Shown here one piece after another: positions 7,134 through 16,478 of a stretch of DNA of 33,999 nt. The notes under the pieces are model-generated. The model was not told where the DNA came from. It saw nothing but the letters and a program-made list of their open reading frames with translations, and made no database searches. Within the stretch, counting starts at the first letter, position 1, and each line of letters begins with the position of its first letter. The translations under genes and the position numbers were made by a program. The stretch is from an uncultured Flavobacteriales bacterium (GTDB taxonomy: Bacteria > Bacteroidota > Bacteroidia > Flavobacteriales_G > Salibacteraceae): positions 1 through 33,999 of the forward strand of contig CAKZKD010000021.1 in the NCBI GenBank assembly GCA_937121175.1, in the 5' to 3' direction.

Positions 7134-8302
7134 AATTGCTGTTTTTTTGCCAATCGTATTCCACTAAATTGCCATTGAAAATGTGGGTGAAAGAAGTTTC
7201 TATATGTTTTTCTAGAATGCTTTGGTGCTGTAGCTACCGAAGCACCGCGCAATACCATCTGGTTCATCATAAATTTACCGTTGTACTCGCCTACTGCGCC
7301 TTCAGGCTTATCGAAACCAGGGTAGGGCAAGTAATTTGAAGCCGTCCATTCCCAACGTTTTCCCCATTTGAAATTATCGGAAGCTACCTCCCATTCAAAT
7401 TCTGTTGGCAAACGCATGCCTTTCCATTCCGCAAAGGCAGCTGCTTCGTAATAACTTATGTGACTGAGAATTTCGTTTGGATTTACTTTTTGATAGCCAG
7501 CAAGGGTATAGTTGTTCCATTCACCGTTTTGATTGAACCAATACATCGGACACGACAGGTTTTCTTTTTGAATCCAAGACCAGCCTTCATCTAACCAATA
7601 CTCGAAGTTGGAATAACCTCCAGCATCAATAAATTCTATAAACTCACCATTTGCAACTAGATGATTCGAAACTTCAAAATCGTGCAAAAAGACTTGATGC
7701 TTCGCTAATTCGTTATCGTAACAGAATTCGCTTCCATCATATCCAATTGAATAAATTCCTTCAGGGATTTTAATCCAATTTTGGTCTCCTTCATTGGTAG
7801 AAGAAACCCTTGCCGTTCCGTCATAACTTGGAAAAAGTGGATTATTCCCAAGCACATATTTTAGATCAGTCAACAATAACTCTTGATGCTGTTGTTCGTG
7901 ATTGATGCCCAATTCGATTATTTCAAACTGTTCTGGAGTTAATGTATGAGTTTCAAGATAAACGCAAACTCTTTCAGTAACCGATTTCCGGTAATCCAAC
8001 ACCTCTTCTACCAAGGGCCGAGTTAAGTTGCCTCTGTTAGCCCTCAACACTCTATCACCTATTGTATTGTAATAGCTATTGAACAAAAAGGCAAAATCTT
8101 CATTGTGCCATTTATAATCTGCTTTATTTTCAACGAGAAAAAACTGCTCAAAAAACCAAGTAGTGTGACCTAAATGCCACTTTGGTGGGCTAACCCATTC
8201 AACGGGCTGCGATTCAAAATCGCCTGGAGTTAATGGCTCAACTATTTTTTCAGTGTAAGAGCGCGTTGCCTTAAATCGCTCTAGTAATTCTTTTGTATTC
8301 AC
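7130..8302 (-). CDS. egtB: ergothioneine biosynthesis sulfoxide synthase EgtB
   Basis: A 390-residue non-haem iron enzyme that joins hercynine to a sulfur donor (cysteine or gamma-glutamylcysteine) with oxygen to give the sulfoxide precursor of ergothioneine. Residues 1 to ~155 are a DinB_2 helical bundle carrying the iron ligands H46 (in PKWHLGHTTWF) and H135/H139 (in GINHEQQHQELLL). Residues ~165 to 390 are the formylglycine-generating-enzyme-like (FGE-sulfatase) domain ending YRNFFHPHFQWQFSGIRLAKK. Length suits an EgtB. The gene opens the minus-strand operon; its start is an ATG at 8302 with a 179-nt upstream gap. Absence of egtA/egtC nearby leaves the sulfur donor open; a cysteine-using EgtB is possible. 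An ovothiol OvoA is less likely because OvoA is a longer fusion protein. Confidence 0.93.
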   Translation of the reverse strand: MNTKELLERFKATRSYTEKIVEPLTPGDFESQPVEWVSPPKWHLGHTTWFFEQFFLVENKADYKWHNEDFAFLFNSYYNTIGDRVLRANRGNLTRPLVEEVLDYRKSVTERVCVYLETHTLTPEQFEIIELGINHEQQHQELLLTDLKYVLGNNPLFPSYDGTARVSSTNEGDQNWIKIPEGIYSIGYDGSEFCYDNELAKHQVFLHDFEVSNHLVANGEFIEFIDAGGYSNFEYWLDEGWSWIQKENLSCPMYWFNQNGEWNNYTLAGYQKVNPNEILSHISYYEAAAFAEWKGMRLPTEFEWEVASDNFKWGKRWEWTASNYLPYPGFDKPEGAVGEYNGKFMMNQMVLRGASVATAPKHSRKTYRNFFHPHFQWQFSGIRLAKKQQL

Positions 8303-8361
8303 TTCTTCTTTAAATCTTGCTTTATAAAATGTACTTCAATAATACACTCCAAGTTGCTTGA

Positions 8362-8385
8362 TTGTTGTTGGATTACCGACAACAA
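8362..8385. other. hairpin in the egtB upstream region
   Basis: TTGTTGTTGG and CCGACAACAA form a 10-bp stem (one G-U pair on the plus strand) around an ATTA loop. It lies in the 179-nt gap between the yceI stop and the egtB start, both minus strand. It may be the terminator of the upstream operon or a regulatory structure; there is no clear T-tract. A weaker 6-bp pair (CCTTCT/AGAAGG) lies nearer the yceI stop. Apart from these the gap shows nothing I can name. Confidence 0.35.
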
Positions 8386-8481
8386 AGTATAATCAATGTA
8401 TTACGATTGCAAGATTTAATTATTCAACTAAAAGAGCCTTCTGATTTGATTCAATTGTGTTAAAGAAGGTTGAAGAATTTT

Positions 8482-9018
8482 TTACTTCAGGACACAAATC
8501 ACATTTACCTCAGCAATATCATCAACCATAATAGTTGAAGAATATGAGTCTTCGGCCAGACCATAATCAAACCTATTCAACTCAAATGAACCTTGAAGTA
8601 TTTTCTTTCCCTCTTTTTCTGATACCGTAAACGGGAAAGATATTTCTTTAGTGACATTGAGAATAGTCAAGTTTCCTTTTACCACAAATTCATTTCCTTT
8701 TTTAGTGACAGAAGAACTCTTGAAGCAAACGTTCACATATTTTGAAACGTTGAAAAAGTCTTCGTTCTGAAGATGCTCATCGCGTTCTTCATTATCTGTA
8801 AAAACCGTTGATGGTTTGATACAAACATTAAAACTAGAACCAACTACTTTGTCAGTTAATTCCACAGTTCCAGTCATTCCTTTAAAATTTCCTTCTACAG
8901 TTGACCACCCTATTCCGCCAATTTCAAATTGGATTGAAGATTCTTCTGAATCAATTTGCTGGGCATGGCCCCATAGGCCAGCCCAAACAAATCCTAAACA
9001 AAGTATAAGCTTATGCAT
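8482..9018 (-). CDS. YceI family secreted protein
   Basis: A 178-residue protein with a Sec signal peptide (MHKLILCLGFVWAGLWGHAQ, cleavage near Q20-Q21) and a YceI-like lipocalin fold: SSIQFEIGGIGWSTVEGNFK, 'FNVCIKPSTVFTDNEERDEHL', 'KGNLTILNVTKEISFPF' and 'FELNRFDYGL' follow the YceI pattern. YceI proteins bind polyisoprenoid or other amphiphilic ligands in the periplasm; the ligand here is unknown. The frame is open upstream to 9084, but the ATG at 9018 is the start because the signal peptide begins there and the extra residues would overlap ppi coding sequence. It overlaps the end of the cyclophilin gene by 8 nt and so is translationally coupled to it. Last gene of a four-gene minus-strand operon. 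Confidence 0.88.
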   Translation of the reverse strand: MHKLILCLGFVWAGLWGHAQQIDSEESSIQFEIGGIGWSTVEGNFKGMTGTVELTDKVVGSSFNVCIKPSTVFTDNEERDEHLQNEDFFNVSKYVNVCFKSSSVTKKGNEFVVKGNLTILNVTKEISFPFTVSEKEGKKILQGSFELNRFDYGLAEDSYSSTIMVDDIAEVNVICVLK

Positions 9019-9448
9019 CTTGTATCGTAATTTTTTCAATTTTGTCTCCTTCTCTAATGGCATCAATAACATCAAGTCCATCAACTACTTTACCAAAACA
9101 GGTGTGATTTCTGTCTAAGTGAGAGGTATTGTTTCTACTGTGACAAATAAAGAATTGAGAACCACCTGTGTTTCTGCCAGCATGAGCCATACTCAATACG
9201 CCTCTGTCATGATACTGGTTGTCACCTGTAAGTTCACAATCAATTTCATAACCAGGGCCACCTGCACCTGTTCCATTTGGGCAACCACCTTGAATAACAA
9301 AATCTGGAAGAACTCTATGAAAGTTCAAACCATCGTAGTAACCTTCTTTACTCAGTTTTACAAAATTAGCTACCGTGTTAGGCGCGTCATTATCATAAAA
9401 CTCCACTTTCATTGTTCCTTTTTCTGTTACGATTTCTGCTTTAGTCAT
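9011..9448 (-). CDS. peptidylprolyl isomerase, cyclophilin type
   Basis: A 145-residue cyclophilin (PPIase). The core motifs are all visible: FHRVLPDFVIQGGCPNGTGAG, 'LSMAHAGRNTGGSQFFICH' and 'HLDRNHTCFGKVVDGLDVID'. The catalytic arginine is in FHRV and the substrate-binding pocket in GGSQFF. No signal peptide, so cytoplasmic, like PpiB. The start MTKAEIVTEKG at 9448 is preferred over an in-frame ATG at 9472, since the extra MQSQKKHK has no family counterpart. It lies 26 nt after the multicopper oxidase gene and overlaps the yceI start, so it sits in the middle of an operon otherwise made of secreted proteins. Confidence 0.93.
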   Translation of the reverse strand: MTKAEIVTEKGTMKVEFYDNDAPNTVANFVKLSKEGYYDGLNFHRVLPDFVIQGGCPNGTGAGGPGYEIDCELTGDNQYHDRGVLSMAHAGRNTGGSQFFICHSRNNTSHLDRNHTCFGKVVDGLDVIDAIREGDKIEKITIQDA

Positions 9449-9474
9449 TTTATGTTTTTTTTGAGATTGCAAAA

Positions 9475-10704
9475 CTATTCCTTTAATATCAATGTGTTTT
9501 GATGTGATGTGGACAAAATATAAATCCCATCAGGGAGGGCCCCCAAATCAAGTCGCTTACTTTTTCCTAATTCCCCTTTTAACCAACATTTACCATTCAA
9601 ATCAAGAATGGAAAATTTAGTTTCCTGTTCAAAATCCTCTATAATTATAAATCGCATGGTCGGATTAGGATAAACCAATAGTGGCTTTATCCCGATTCTA
9701 CTTGTTATATCGGTCTTTACAGTATCATTATCTTCTATGTTCTTTTTTTCGGGAGGAGCAACAAATGCGTACTCATTTATAGGTATATATTCAGTTTTGG
9801 TTCCTTTTTGAGTACGCATATTCAAATAGCAAATTTCAATTGCTGCACTATCAATCACATTGGCAGTTGTCAGTAACAAACCGTAACGCTCACCTGGATA
9901 AACGTCAATTGTGTTTGTTACAATATCGGCTGGAATTTTCCTGCCATCAGAGCCAATTATTTTACAGTTAATTTCGTTCGGAATTGTCAATCTATTGATG
10001 GAGTACGTTGCATTAACTACCCTCAACAAACAAGTATCTCCTGGCTTTAAGGAGAGTACTTCATTAGAATCTCGGTAAATTTGCCCATGGGTTTTTCCAT
10101 TGACCAGAATATAATCTAATCGCATATCTCTTAAATCAATTCCGGTTATATCCATTGCATGATATCGCCGGTCAAATTCGGAGAGAAACAATAAATGTTC
10201 ATTATTGAATTTACCGTAATTATTGTAAGTTGAGTTACCGTTTTTTACAATCAGCGCTCCATACATACCCATCTGAAAGTGCAATGGTGTTGTAACATGG
10301 CAATGGTACATAAACGTTCCTGCCTTAGTCGCTATGAATTCGTAGCTAGCTGTATCTCCTGTCAAAACAAAAAAGCTTGTACTCGGTACGCCATCATTTC
10401 TCTGATCAACGTCTAATCCGTGTAAATGTATGGTGTGACCTTCGGGACTCGGGTTATAAAACTCAATAACCACGGTATCACCTAAATTAACTTCTACTAA
10501 AGGCCCTGGAACGTCGTGTTGTTTGTCAATCTCAGTGTTGAAATAACCAAATGTCCAGTTCAACATAGAATCCGGCTGACCATTAGCATCTTCTAGCACA
10601 CCAATAGTGTTCATTGTTGCAGAAAAGCTGAACACTTTTTTTTGAGCAAACACTTGATTTACTCCAAAAACCGCAAAGAGAACTATGATTTTATAAAAAT
10701 TCAA
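9475..10704 (-). CDS. secreted multicopper oxidase-like protein with T9SS sorting domain
   Basis: A 409-residue protein with a signal peptide (MNFYKIIVLFAVFGVNQVFA). The first cupredoxin domain (~25 to 155) carries EGHTIHLHG (H90, H93, H95) and YHCHVTTPLHFQMGM (H134, C135, H136, H142, M147): a full type 1 copper set plus two HxH pairs for a type 2/3 centre. A second cupredoxin-like domain (~160 to 310) has no copper residues I can see. Residues ~335 to 409 are a T9SS type A sorting domain (PLLVYPNPTMRFIIIE ... LPDGIYILS). There is no third copper-bearing domain, so alone it lacks half of a trinuclear site. It starts 5 nt after the 278-residue cupredoxin gene, which carries the complementary histidines. 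Substrate is unknown; exported to the surface or medium by T9SS. Confidence 0.88.
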   Translation of the reverse strand: MNFYKIIVLFAVFGVNQVFAQKKVFSFSATMNTIGVLEDANGQPDSMLNWTFGYFNTEIDKQHDVPGPLVEVNLGDTVVIEFYNPSPEGHTIHLHGLDVDQRNDGVPSTSFFVLTGDTASYEFIATKAGTFMYHCHVTTPLHFQMGMYGALIVKNGNSTYNNYGKFNNEHLLFLSEFDRRYHAMDITGIDLRDMRLDYILVNGKTHGQIYRDSNEVLSLKPGDTCLLRVVNATYSINRLTIPNEINCKIIGSDGRKIPADIVTNTIDVYPGERYGLLLTTANVIDSAAIEICYLNMRTQKGTKTEYIPINEYAFVAPPEKKNIEDNDTVKTDITSRIGIKPLLVYPNPTMRFIIIEDFEQETKFSILDLNGKCWLKGELGKSKRLDLGALPDGIYILSTSHQNTLILKE

Positions 10705-10709
10705 TAGAA

Positions 10710-11546
10710 TTAATTTGAAACATCTAACATGGTGATCATCCCACCTGGATAATTTCCTTCAACCGTTACACTACCCATGTAATGGTCGTGAACTGGATAT
10801 TTACCGGGTTTATCTGGAATCAGTCTTATAAAACAATATCGATCTTTCTGAACCGGAAAAGTATCTTTAGACCATCCAGTTTGATTAGGATTCGAATCTG
10901 ATTCAGTTATTAAAACGTGATAACCGTGAACGTGCATACTGTGTGGCATATAGCCTGCATTAAAAATCAGAATATCCACCGTATCTCCAACCTTACAGTT
11001 GACTTTCGTTTTTACATCCTGCATAGTTTGGGGATATATAAAGCCATTGATAGAAAACCGCTCTGGAAAATAGTCCGTATTAGATAATTTATCATCCAAA
11101 AATGCTTTTGCATAATCCATATCAAGTTCCTTAATTCGCCATACGAAATCTACTTTTACACCTACCAACAGTAATCCTTTCACTCCTGATTGAGCTTCAA
11201 TTCCGTTCTTCAACTGATAACGATAAACACCTTTTGTTAAAGATGGAATCTCAATTGTTTTTGATGCACCTGTTTTTAAAAGTTCACTTAAGATTAAATC
11301 ATCAGTTTTATATATCTGAAAAGTCAAATTCCTTTGGAAAGAATTGGAAATAATCAGTTGATTAGCTTGGTTTTCACTTATTGAAATAACTGCATTGGAA
11401 CTATCAAAAATTGAACTTTGATTAAGTCTTAATATGTCAATGGTTGCCTGTTTTTCGGTTATGGTGCCTTTGTTTAGAAAAAAACTCTGAGCAAATGATA
11501 ATTCAGCGTGCAATACAATAGCCAGTAATAGGGCAAAAAATCTCAT
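10710..11546 (-). CDS. secreted cupredoxin-domain protein, likely partner of the adjacent multicopper oxidase
   Basis: A 278-residue protein with a signal peptide (MRFFALLLAIVLHAELSFAQ). Residues ~30 to 130 are beta-rich without metal residues. Residues ~150 to 275 form a multicopper-oxidase-type cupredoxin domain with HSMHVHG (H202, H205, H207) and KYPVHDHYMGSV (H253, H255), followed by NYPGGMITMLDV. The cysteine that binds type 1 copper in HCH motifs is replaced by Asp254, so it offers trinuclear-type histidines but no blue copper. It is the promoter-proximal gene of the operon and its stop is 5 nt from the next start. It lacks a T9SS tail, so it would stay in the periplasm unless carried by its partner. 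A lone degenerate oxidase is the alternative. Confidence 0.8.
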   Translation of the reverse strand: MRFFALLLAIVLHAELSFAQSFFLNKGTITEKQATIDILRLNQSSIFDSSNAVISISENQANQLIISNSFQRNLTFQIYKTDDLILSELLKTGASKTIEIPSLTKGVYRYQLKNGIEAQSGVKGLLLVGVKVDFVWRIKELDMDYAKAFLDDKLSNTDYFPERFSINGFIYPQTMQDVKTKVNCKVGDTVDILIFNAGYMPHSMHVHGYHVLITESDSNPNQTGWSKDTFPVQKDRYCFIRLIPDKPGKYPVHDHYMGSVTVEGNYPGGMITMLDVSN

Positions 11547-11550
11547 TGCT

Positions 11551-11558
11551 CAAAGATA
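11551..11558 (-). promoter_or_regulatory. -7 element for the cupredoxin operon
   Basis: On the minus strand TATCTTTG matches TAnnTTTG exactly. Only 4 nt (AGCA) separate it from the ATG at 11546, which predicts a leaderless or nearly leaderless transcript. No -33 TTTG at usual spacing. Confidence 0.6.
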
Positions 11559-11622
11559 CAAATGCTTTTTAATCAGGAGAAAATCAATTCCTTATAACGT
11601 ACACTAACCCTAAAAAAACCAA

Positions 11623-11630
11623 TACTTTTG
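11623..11630 (+). promoter_or_regulatory. -7 element for the ABC-F gene
   Basis: TACTTTTG matches TAnnTTTG exactly and continues as TACTTTTGCAGC, a 12-mer identical to that upstream of mnmA. It ends 19 nt before the ATG at 11650. The divergent cupredoxin operon has its own element at 11551-11558. Confidence 0.6.
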
Positions 11631-11646
11631 CAGCCCCAAATATTGA

Positions 11647-13281
<1,635 letters not shown>

Positions 13282-13295
13282 AATTTTTAGTTTTT

Positions 13296-13330
13296 AATTT
13301 TTAATTATCAGTCCTGATAAATTAAAAATT
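13296..13330. terminator. bidirectional terminator hairpin
   Basis: A long AT-rich inverted repeat, left arm 13296-13311 and right arm 13314-13330, pairs with a single bulged base around a GTCC loop (ATCA-GTCC-TGAT core). A/T tracts on both sides suit termination of both the ABC-F gene and the convergent 182-residue gene. Confidence 0.75.
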
Positions 13331-13351
13331 CAACATTCACAATTCAACATT

Positions 13352-13900
13352 TTAAAGAAACACAACAGGTTTACCTTTAAGGAGTTCTTCTAATTCAGGC
13401 GGCCCTCCCAAATAGGTTTTTCTAAAGTCATCCATTTCATCTTTGGTCTCTGCTGAAAGTTGTTCTGATAATTCTTCCAATACCTCCATACTCAAAACAT
13501 AAGGCATTGCGCCAAAGGAAAAATTACCATTTCTGAACACGGCACACATCACGTATTCATTCATCTCTTCAACCGAAGTTCCTTTCACCAAACAGGCGGA
13601 TAAAGCCTCCTCTATTGGGTCTATCAATTCATCAAATTCTTTCGGTTCTTTATTTTGCAGTTGATTGAAAAAATAAAGTTCAATTGCCGCATTGGACTCA
13701 ACACTAATTTTTTGCTGAAAAGCCTGAGCACAATTCCAGCAAATTGCATATTCATATATTGAATAGCTTACCGACTCGGAAACTCGTTTTATACTCTTTT
13801 CGACCAAATACTGCGTTCCACTTTCTTGAAAATTCACATCACAGACGCAACAATTTTCAAAAGGCAATTCAGTAAGCTCGTTGTTGAATTTATCTATCAA
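13352..13900 (-). CDS. hypothetical protein with CxxC zinc-ribbon-like motifs
   Basis: I do not recognise this 182-residue protein. Near the N-terminus it has FENCCVCDVNF (residues ~15 to 25) and later ICWNCAQAF (~53 to 61); two CxxC pairs about 35 residues apart suggest a zinc knuckle or treble clef. The rest is acidic and helical, ending GGPPELEELLKGKPVVFL. No signal peptide or membrane helix, so cytoplasmic. The start is TTG at 13900, the only reasonable initiator in frame, 18 nt after an exact -7 element (TATATTTG on the minus strand). It is transcribed alone, back to back with the LamG gene. Confidence 0.6.
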   Translation of the reverse strand: MIDKFNNELTELPFENCCVCDVNFQESGTQYLVEKSIKRVSESVSYSIYEYAICWNCAQAFQQKISVESNAAIELYFFNQLQNKEPKEFDELIDPIEEALSACLVKGTSVEEMNEYVMCAVFRNGNFSFGAMPYVLSMEVLEELSEQLSAETKDEMDDFRKTYLGGPPELEELLKGKPVVFL

Positions 13901-13918
13901 GGAGAATAATTAGGTTCG

Positions 13919-13926
13919 CAAATATA
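13919..13926 (-). promoter_or_regulatory. -7 element for the zinc-ribbon-like gene
   Basis: Minus-strand TATATTTG is an exact TAnnTTTG match 18 nt upstream of the TTG start at 13900. Confidence 0.55.
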
Positions 13927-13932
13927 GTATGG

Positions 13933-13940
13933 GTATTTTC
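13933..13940 (+). promoter_or_regulatory. possible -7 element for the LamG gene
   Basis: TATTTTCG is a one-mismatch TAnnTTTG followed by CAG, as at the ABC-F and mnmA promoters. It ends 24 nt before the ATG at 13965. Confidence 0.45.
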
Positions 13941-13964
13941 GCAGTATAACTAAAAACGACTTCA

Positions 13965-16478
13965 ATGAAAACAATTTATTATTTCCTCCTCATTCCGTTG
14001 GTATTATTTGCAACAAGTATTAAGGGGCAAGGTTCGGGAAATGCCCTCGAATTAAATGGCACATCGAATTACGCAAATTGTGGGACAATTAATTTGGGTG
14101 GTAATGCATTAACTATGCAAGCATGGGTAAAGGTGGATGCCTTTAAAACGACATTTCCATTTATTTCTTCAATTATGGGAACCGAGGCTGGTACTTCACA
14201 AGCTATGCTCAGATTGGGTGATGCTGGATTGGCTGCTGAAAAAGTTCAATTTATTATTCAAATATCAGGAACCCCAAGAAAACTTGATGGAAACATTAGT
14301 TTGACAGCTGGAAAATGGCATCATATTGCGGCCACTTATGATGGAGCTACGATGAAAATATTTGTGAATGGGCTATTAGATGCAAGTAGAGCTCAAACTG
14401 GAAATATTACTTCTAACTCAACATTTTCGATTGGAAGAAACTATGGAAACGATAGAATTCTTGACGGTCAACTCGATGAAATGAGCGTATTTAAAGCTGC
14501 ACTTTCAGAAGCTACAATCAGAGATTACATGTGCAAAGGAATAGACGGAAATCATCCAAATGTGACAGCCATAGAAGGCTATTGGAAAATGGATGGAGCT
14601 GGAAATAATTTAACGGACTTTTCAAATAACAATCATACCGGAACATATGTAAGCACTCCTCTAAAAGTCACTTCCTCAGCACCAATTGGCAATGCTAGTG
14701 TAACCGATTACACTACTCCCACAACAATTTCAATAGCGCATCCTGACGGAGACTCCGTAGTAATTTCAAATATTACAGGTACGCCAAATGCAGTTCATCT
14801 TTATCGTGTTGACCAAAAGCCAAACACCACTACCCTCACAGGCTCTTCAAGTGCCATTGATACTACACGTTATTGGGGGGTTTATTTTGTTGGCGGAACA
14901 AATCCAAGTGGAAATCTATTGTACAACCATGTAAATAATACTTTTTATGCTTCAAACAATTCTTGTTTTGTTGATTTGGCGTCTCGTACAAACAATAGTA
15001 TTACATCTTGGACTCCAAGTTCGGCGACACAAACCGCCACCAATATGAGCTTGACTGGTGTTACTCGCTCAGAATTTATTTTGGCATTTTCCTCTAATAA
15101 AGAAATCCATCCAGATACAGTCGGAGGCATTTGCATTGGAGATTCTGTTGAACTAAAAACAGCGACCAGCGGATTTGCTTATCAATGGTTCAAAGACGGT
15201 CAAGCGTTGACTAACGACACCATGAATAGCTTGATGATTCGACAAGCTGGAACCTATTTTCTAACAATGAGTTTTAATGGTTGCGCGGATACCACTAATT
15301 CGTTTCGATTAACTGTTGGCCAAAAACCAGTAGTTTCAATGGCTTCAATATCTCCTATTTGCATTACGAACTCATTAACTCAACTTTCTGGAGGGATGCC
15401 GCTAGGTGGAACTTATGACAATCCTTTTGTTTCTGGATATTTCTTTATGTCCAGCAACGCCGGTGCAGGAAATCATAAAATTGTGTACAGGTATGCTGAT
15501 CAAAACGGTTGCGCCGATACAGCTTCCACAATTTTAAAAGTACATGCCTTGCCTAGTGTTTCCATTACCCCGTTTAATTCTATTTGTGAAGACACCGCAG
15601 TCTTTTCGTTGAGTTCTGGAACTCCTTCAGGCGGCGTTTACAGTATTAACGGTACTTCAGCTACTAGTTTTGACCCTTCAGTTTATGGTGTGGGAACACA
15701 TTCTGTTTCGTATGTAGTAACCGATGCAAACAATTGCACAGATTCTTCTTCTGAATCGATTACCGTAAATGCTTTACCTTCTGTAAGATTAATATTCCCG
15801 AACAATTCAGTTTGTGAAGGCGCTGCACCTTTTAATTTAAATGGAAATGGAAATAGCCCACTGGGAGGTGGTTTTTCTGGCACCGGAGTGGTTGGATTCA
15901 ACTTTGAACCGATTACCAGTGGTGTTGGTGCTTTCCCTATTACCTACAATTTCATTGACCCAACCACTGGCTGCAAAAATAGCGCTATTGATACCTTTAA
16001 TGTAAAAGCGGCTCCTGCTACTCCTTCTGTTACTCAAAACGGGAGTGAATTGGAGGCAAGCACAGGTGATAGCTACCAATGGTACGATAAAGACGGCGCT
16101 GTGTTTGGAGAAACTAAGCAAATCTACAAGCCTCTCCGCACTGGAAAATATAGAGTCTCCATTGTAGTAGCAGGATGTGAAAGTGCTATCTCAGAAGAAT
16201 TTGATTTTGATAAGTCTTTGGTAGGAATTTCTGTCGTTAATGAAAATGCGCGCTATTCTATCTATCCAAATCCGGCTAATCATGAAATTAATATAGAAGG
16301 AGAAAATGTAAACAGCATAAGCATTATTGATCTATCGGGCAAAACAATTTTGGTAACCGAACTTAATAATAGCGGCTTTAACACTATTGAATTGAACCAA
16401 ATTTCAGCGGGAACTTATATCGTTGAAGTTACCTTTACTGAAGGAAATTCAGCTAGACAAATGTTGGTTATTGAATAG
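13965..16478 (+). CDS. LamG-domain secreted protein with Ig-like repeats and T9SS sorting domain
   Basis: An 837-residue secreted protein. A signal peptide (MKTIYYFLLIPLVLFATSIKG) is followed by a LamG/concanavalin A-like domain at ~27 to 190 (ALELNGTSNYANCGTINLGG, 'LTMQAWVKVD', 'GKWHHIAATYDGATMKIFVNG', 'LDGQLDEMSVF'). The middle has several Ig-like modules of the Bacteroidota type with repeating phrases such as 'SVSITPFNSICEDTAVFSLS', 'GTPSGGVYSINGT' and 'GVGTHSVSYVVTDANNCTDS'; each module has a cysteine pair. A T9SS type A sorting domain closes it (ARYSIYPNPANHEINIEG ... SAGTYIVEV). It is probably displayed on the surface and may bind glycans or help adhesion, but no ligand can be read off. 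Its stop overlaps the convergent glycosyltransferase gene by 11 nt, and its terminator lies inside that gene. Confidence 0.88.
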   Translation: MKTIYYFLLIPLVLFATSIKGQGSGNALELNGTSNYANCGTINLGGNALTMQAWVKVDAFKTTFPFISSIMGTEAGTSQAMLRLGDAGLAAEKVQFIIQISGTPRKLDGNISLTAGKWHHIAATYDGATMKIFVNGLLDASRAQTGNITSNSTFSIGRNYGNDRILDGQLDEMSVFKAALSEATIRDYMCKGIDGNHPNVTAIEGYWKMDGAGNNLTDFSNNNHTGTYVSTPLKVTSSAPIGNASVTDYTTPTTISIAHPDGDSVVISNITGTPNAVHLYRVDQKPNTTTLTGSSSAIDTTRYWGVYFVGGTNPSGNLLYNHVNNTFYASNNSCFVDLASRTNNSITSWTPSSATQTATNMSLTGVTRSEFILAFSSNKEIHPDTVGGICIGDSVELKTATSGFAYQWFKDGQALTNDTMNSLMIRQAGTYFLTMSFNGCADTTNSFRLTVGQKPVVSMASISPICITNSLTQLSGGMPLGGTYDNPFVSGYFFMSSNAGAGNHKIVYRYADQNGCADTASTILKVHALPSVSITPFNSICEDTAVFSLSSGTPSGGVYSINGTSATSFDPSVYGVGTHSVSYVVTDANNCTDSSSESITVNALPSVRLIFPNNSVCEGAAPFNLNGNGNSPLGGGFSGTGVVGFNFEPITSGVGAFPITYNFIDPTTGCKNSAIDTFNVKAAPATPSVTQNGSELEASTGDSYQWYDKDGAVFGETKQIYKPLRTGKYRVSIVVAGCESAISEEFDFDKSLVGISVVNENARYSIYPNPANHEINIEGENVNSISIIDLSGKTILVTELNNSGFNTIELNQISAGTYIVEVTFTEGNSARQMLVIE

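Noticed and set aside
9119-9502. Plus-strand open frame of 127 codons opposite the cyclophilin gene
   Set aside because: It is the complement of strongly conserved cyclophilin coding sequence and has no recognisable domain.
14600-15950. Tandem DNA repeats in the LamG gene
   Set aside because: The repetition is at the protein-module level (Ig-like phrases) and diverged; no near-identical DNA repeat is visible.
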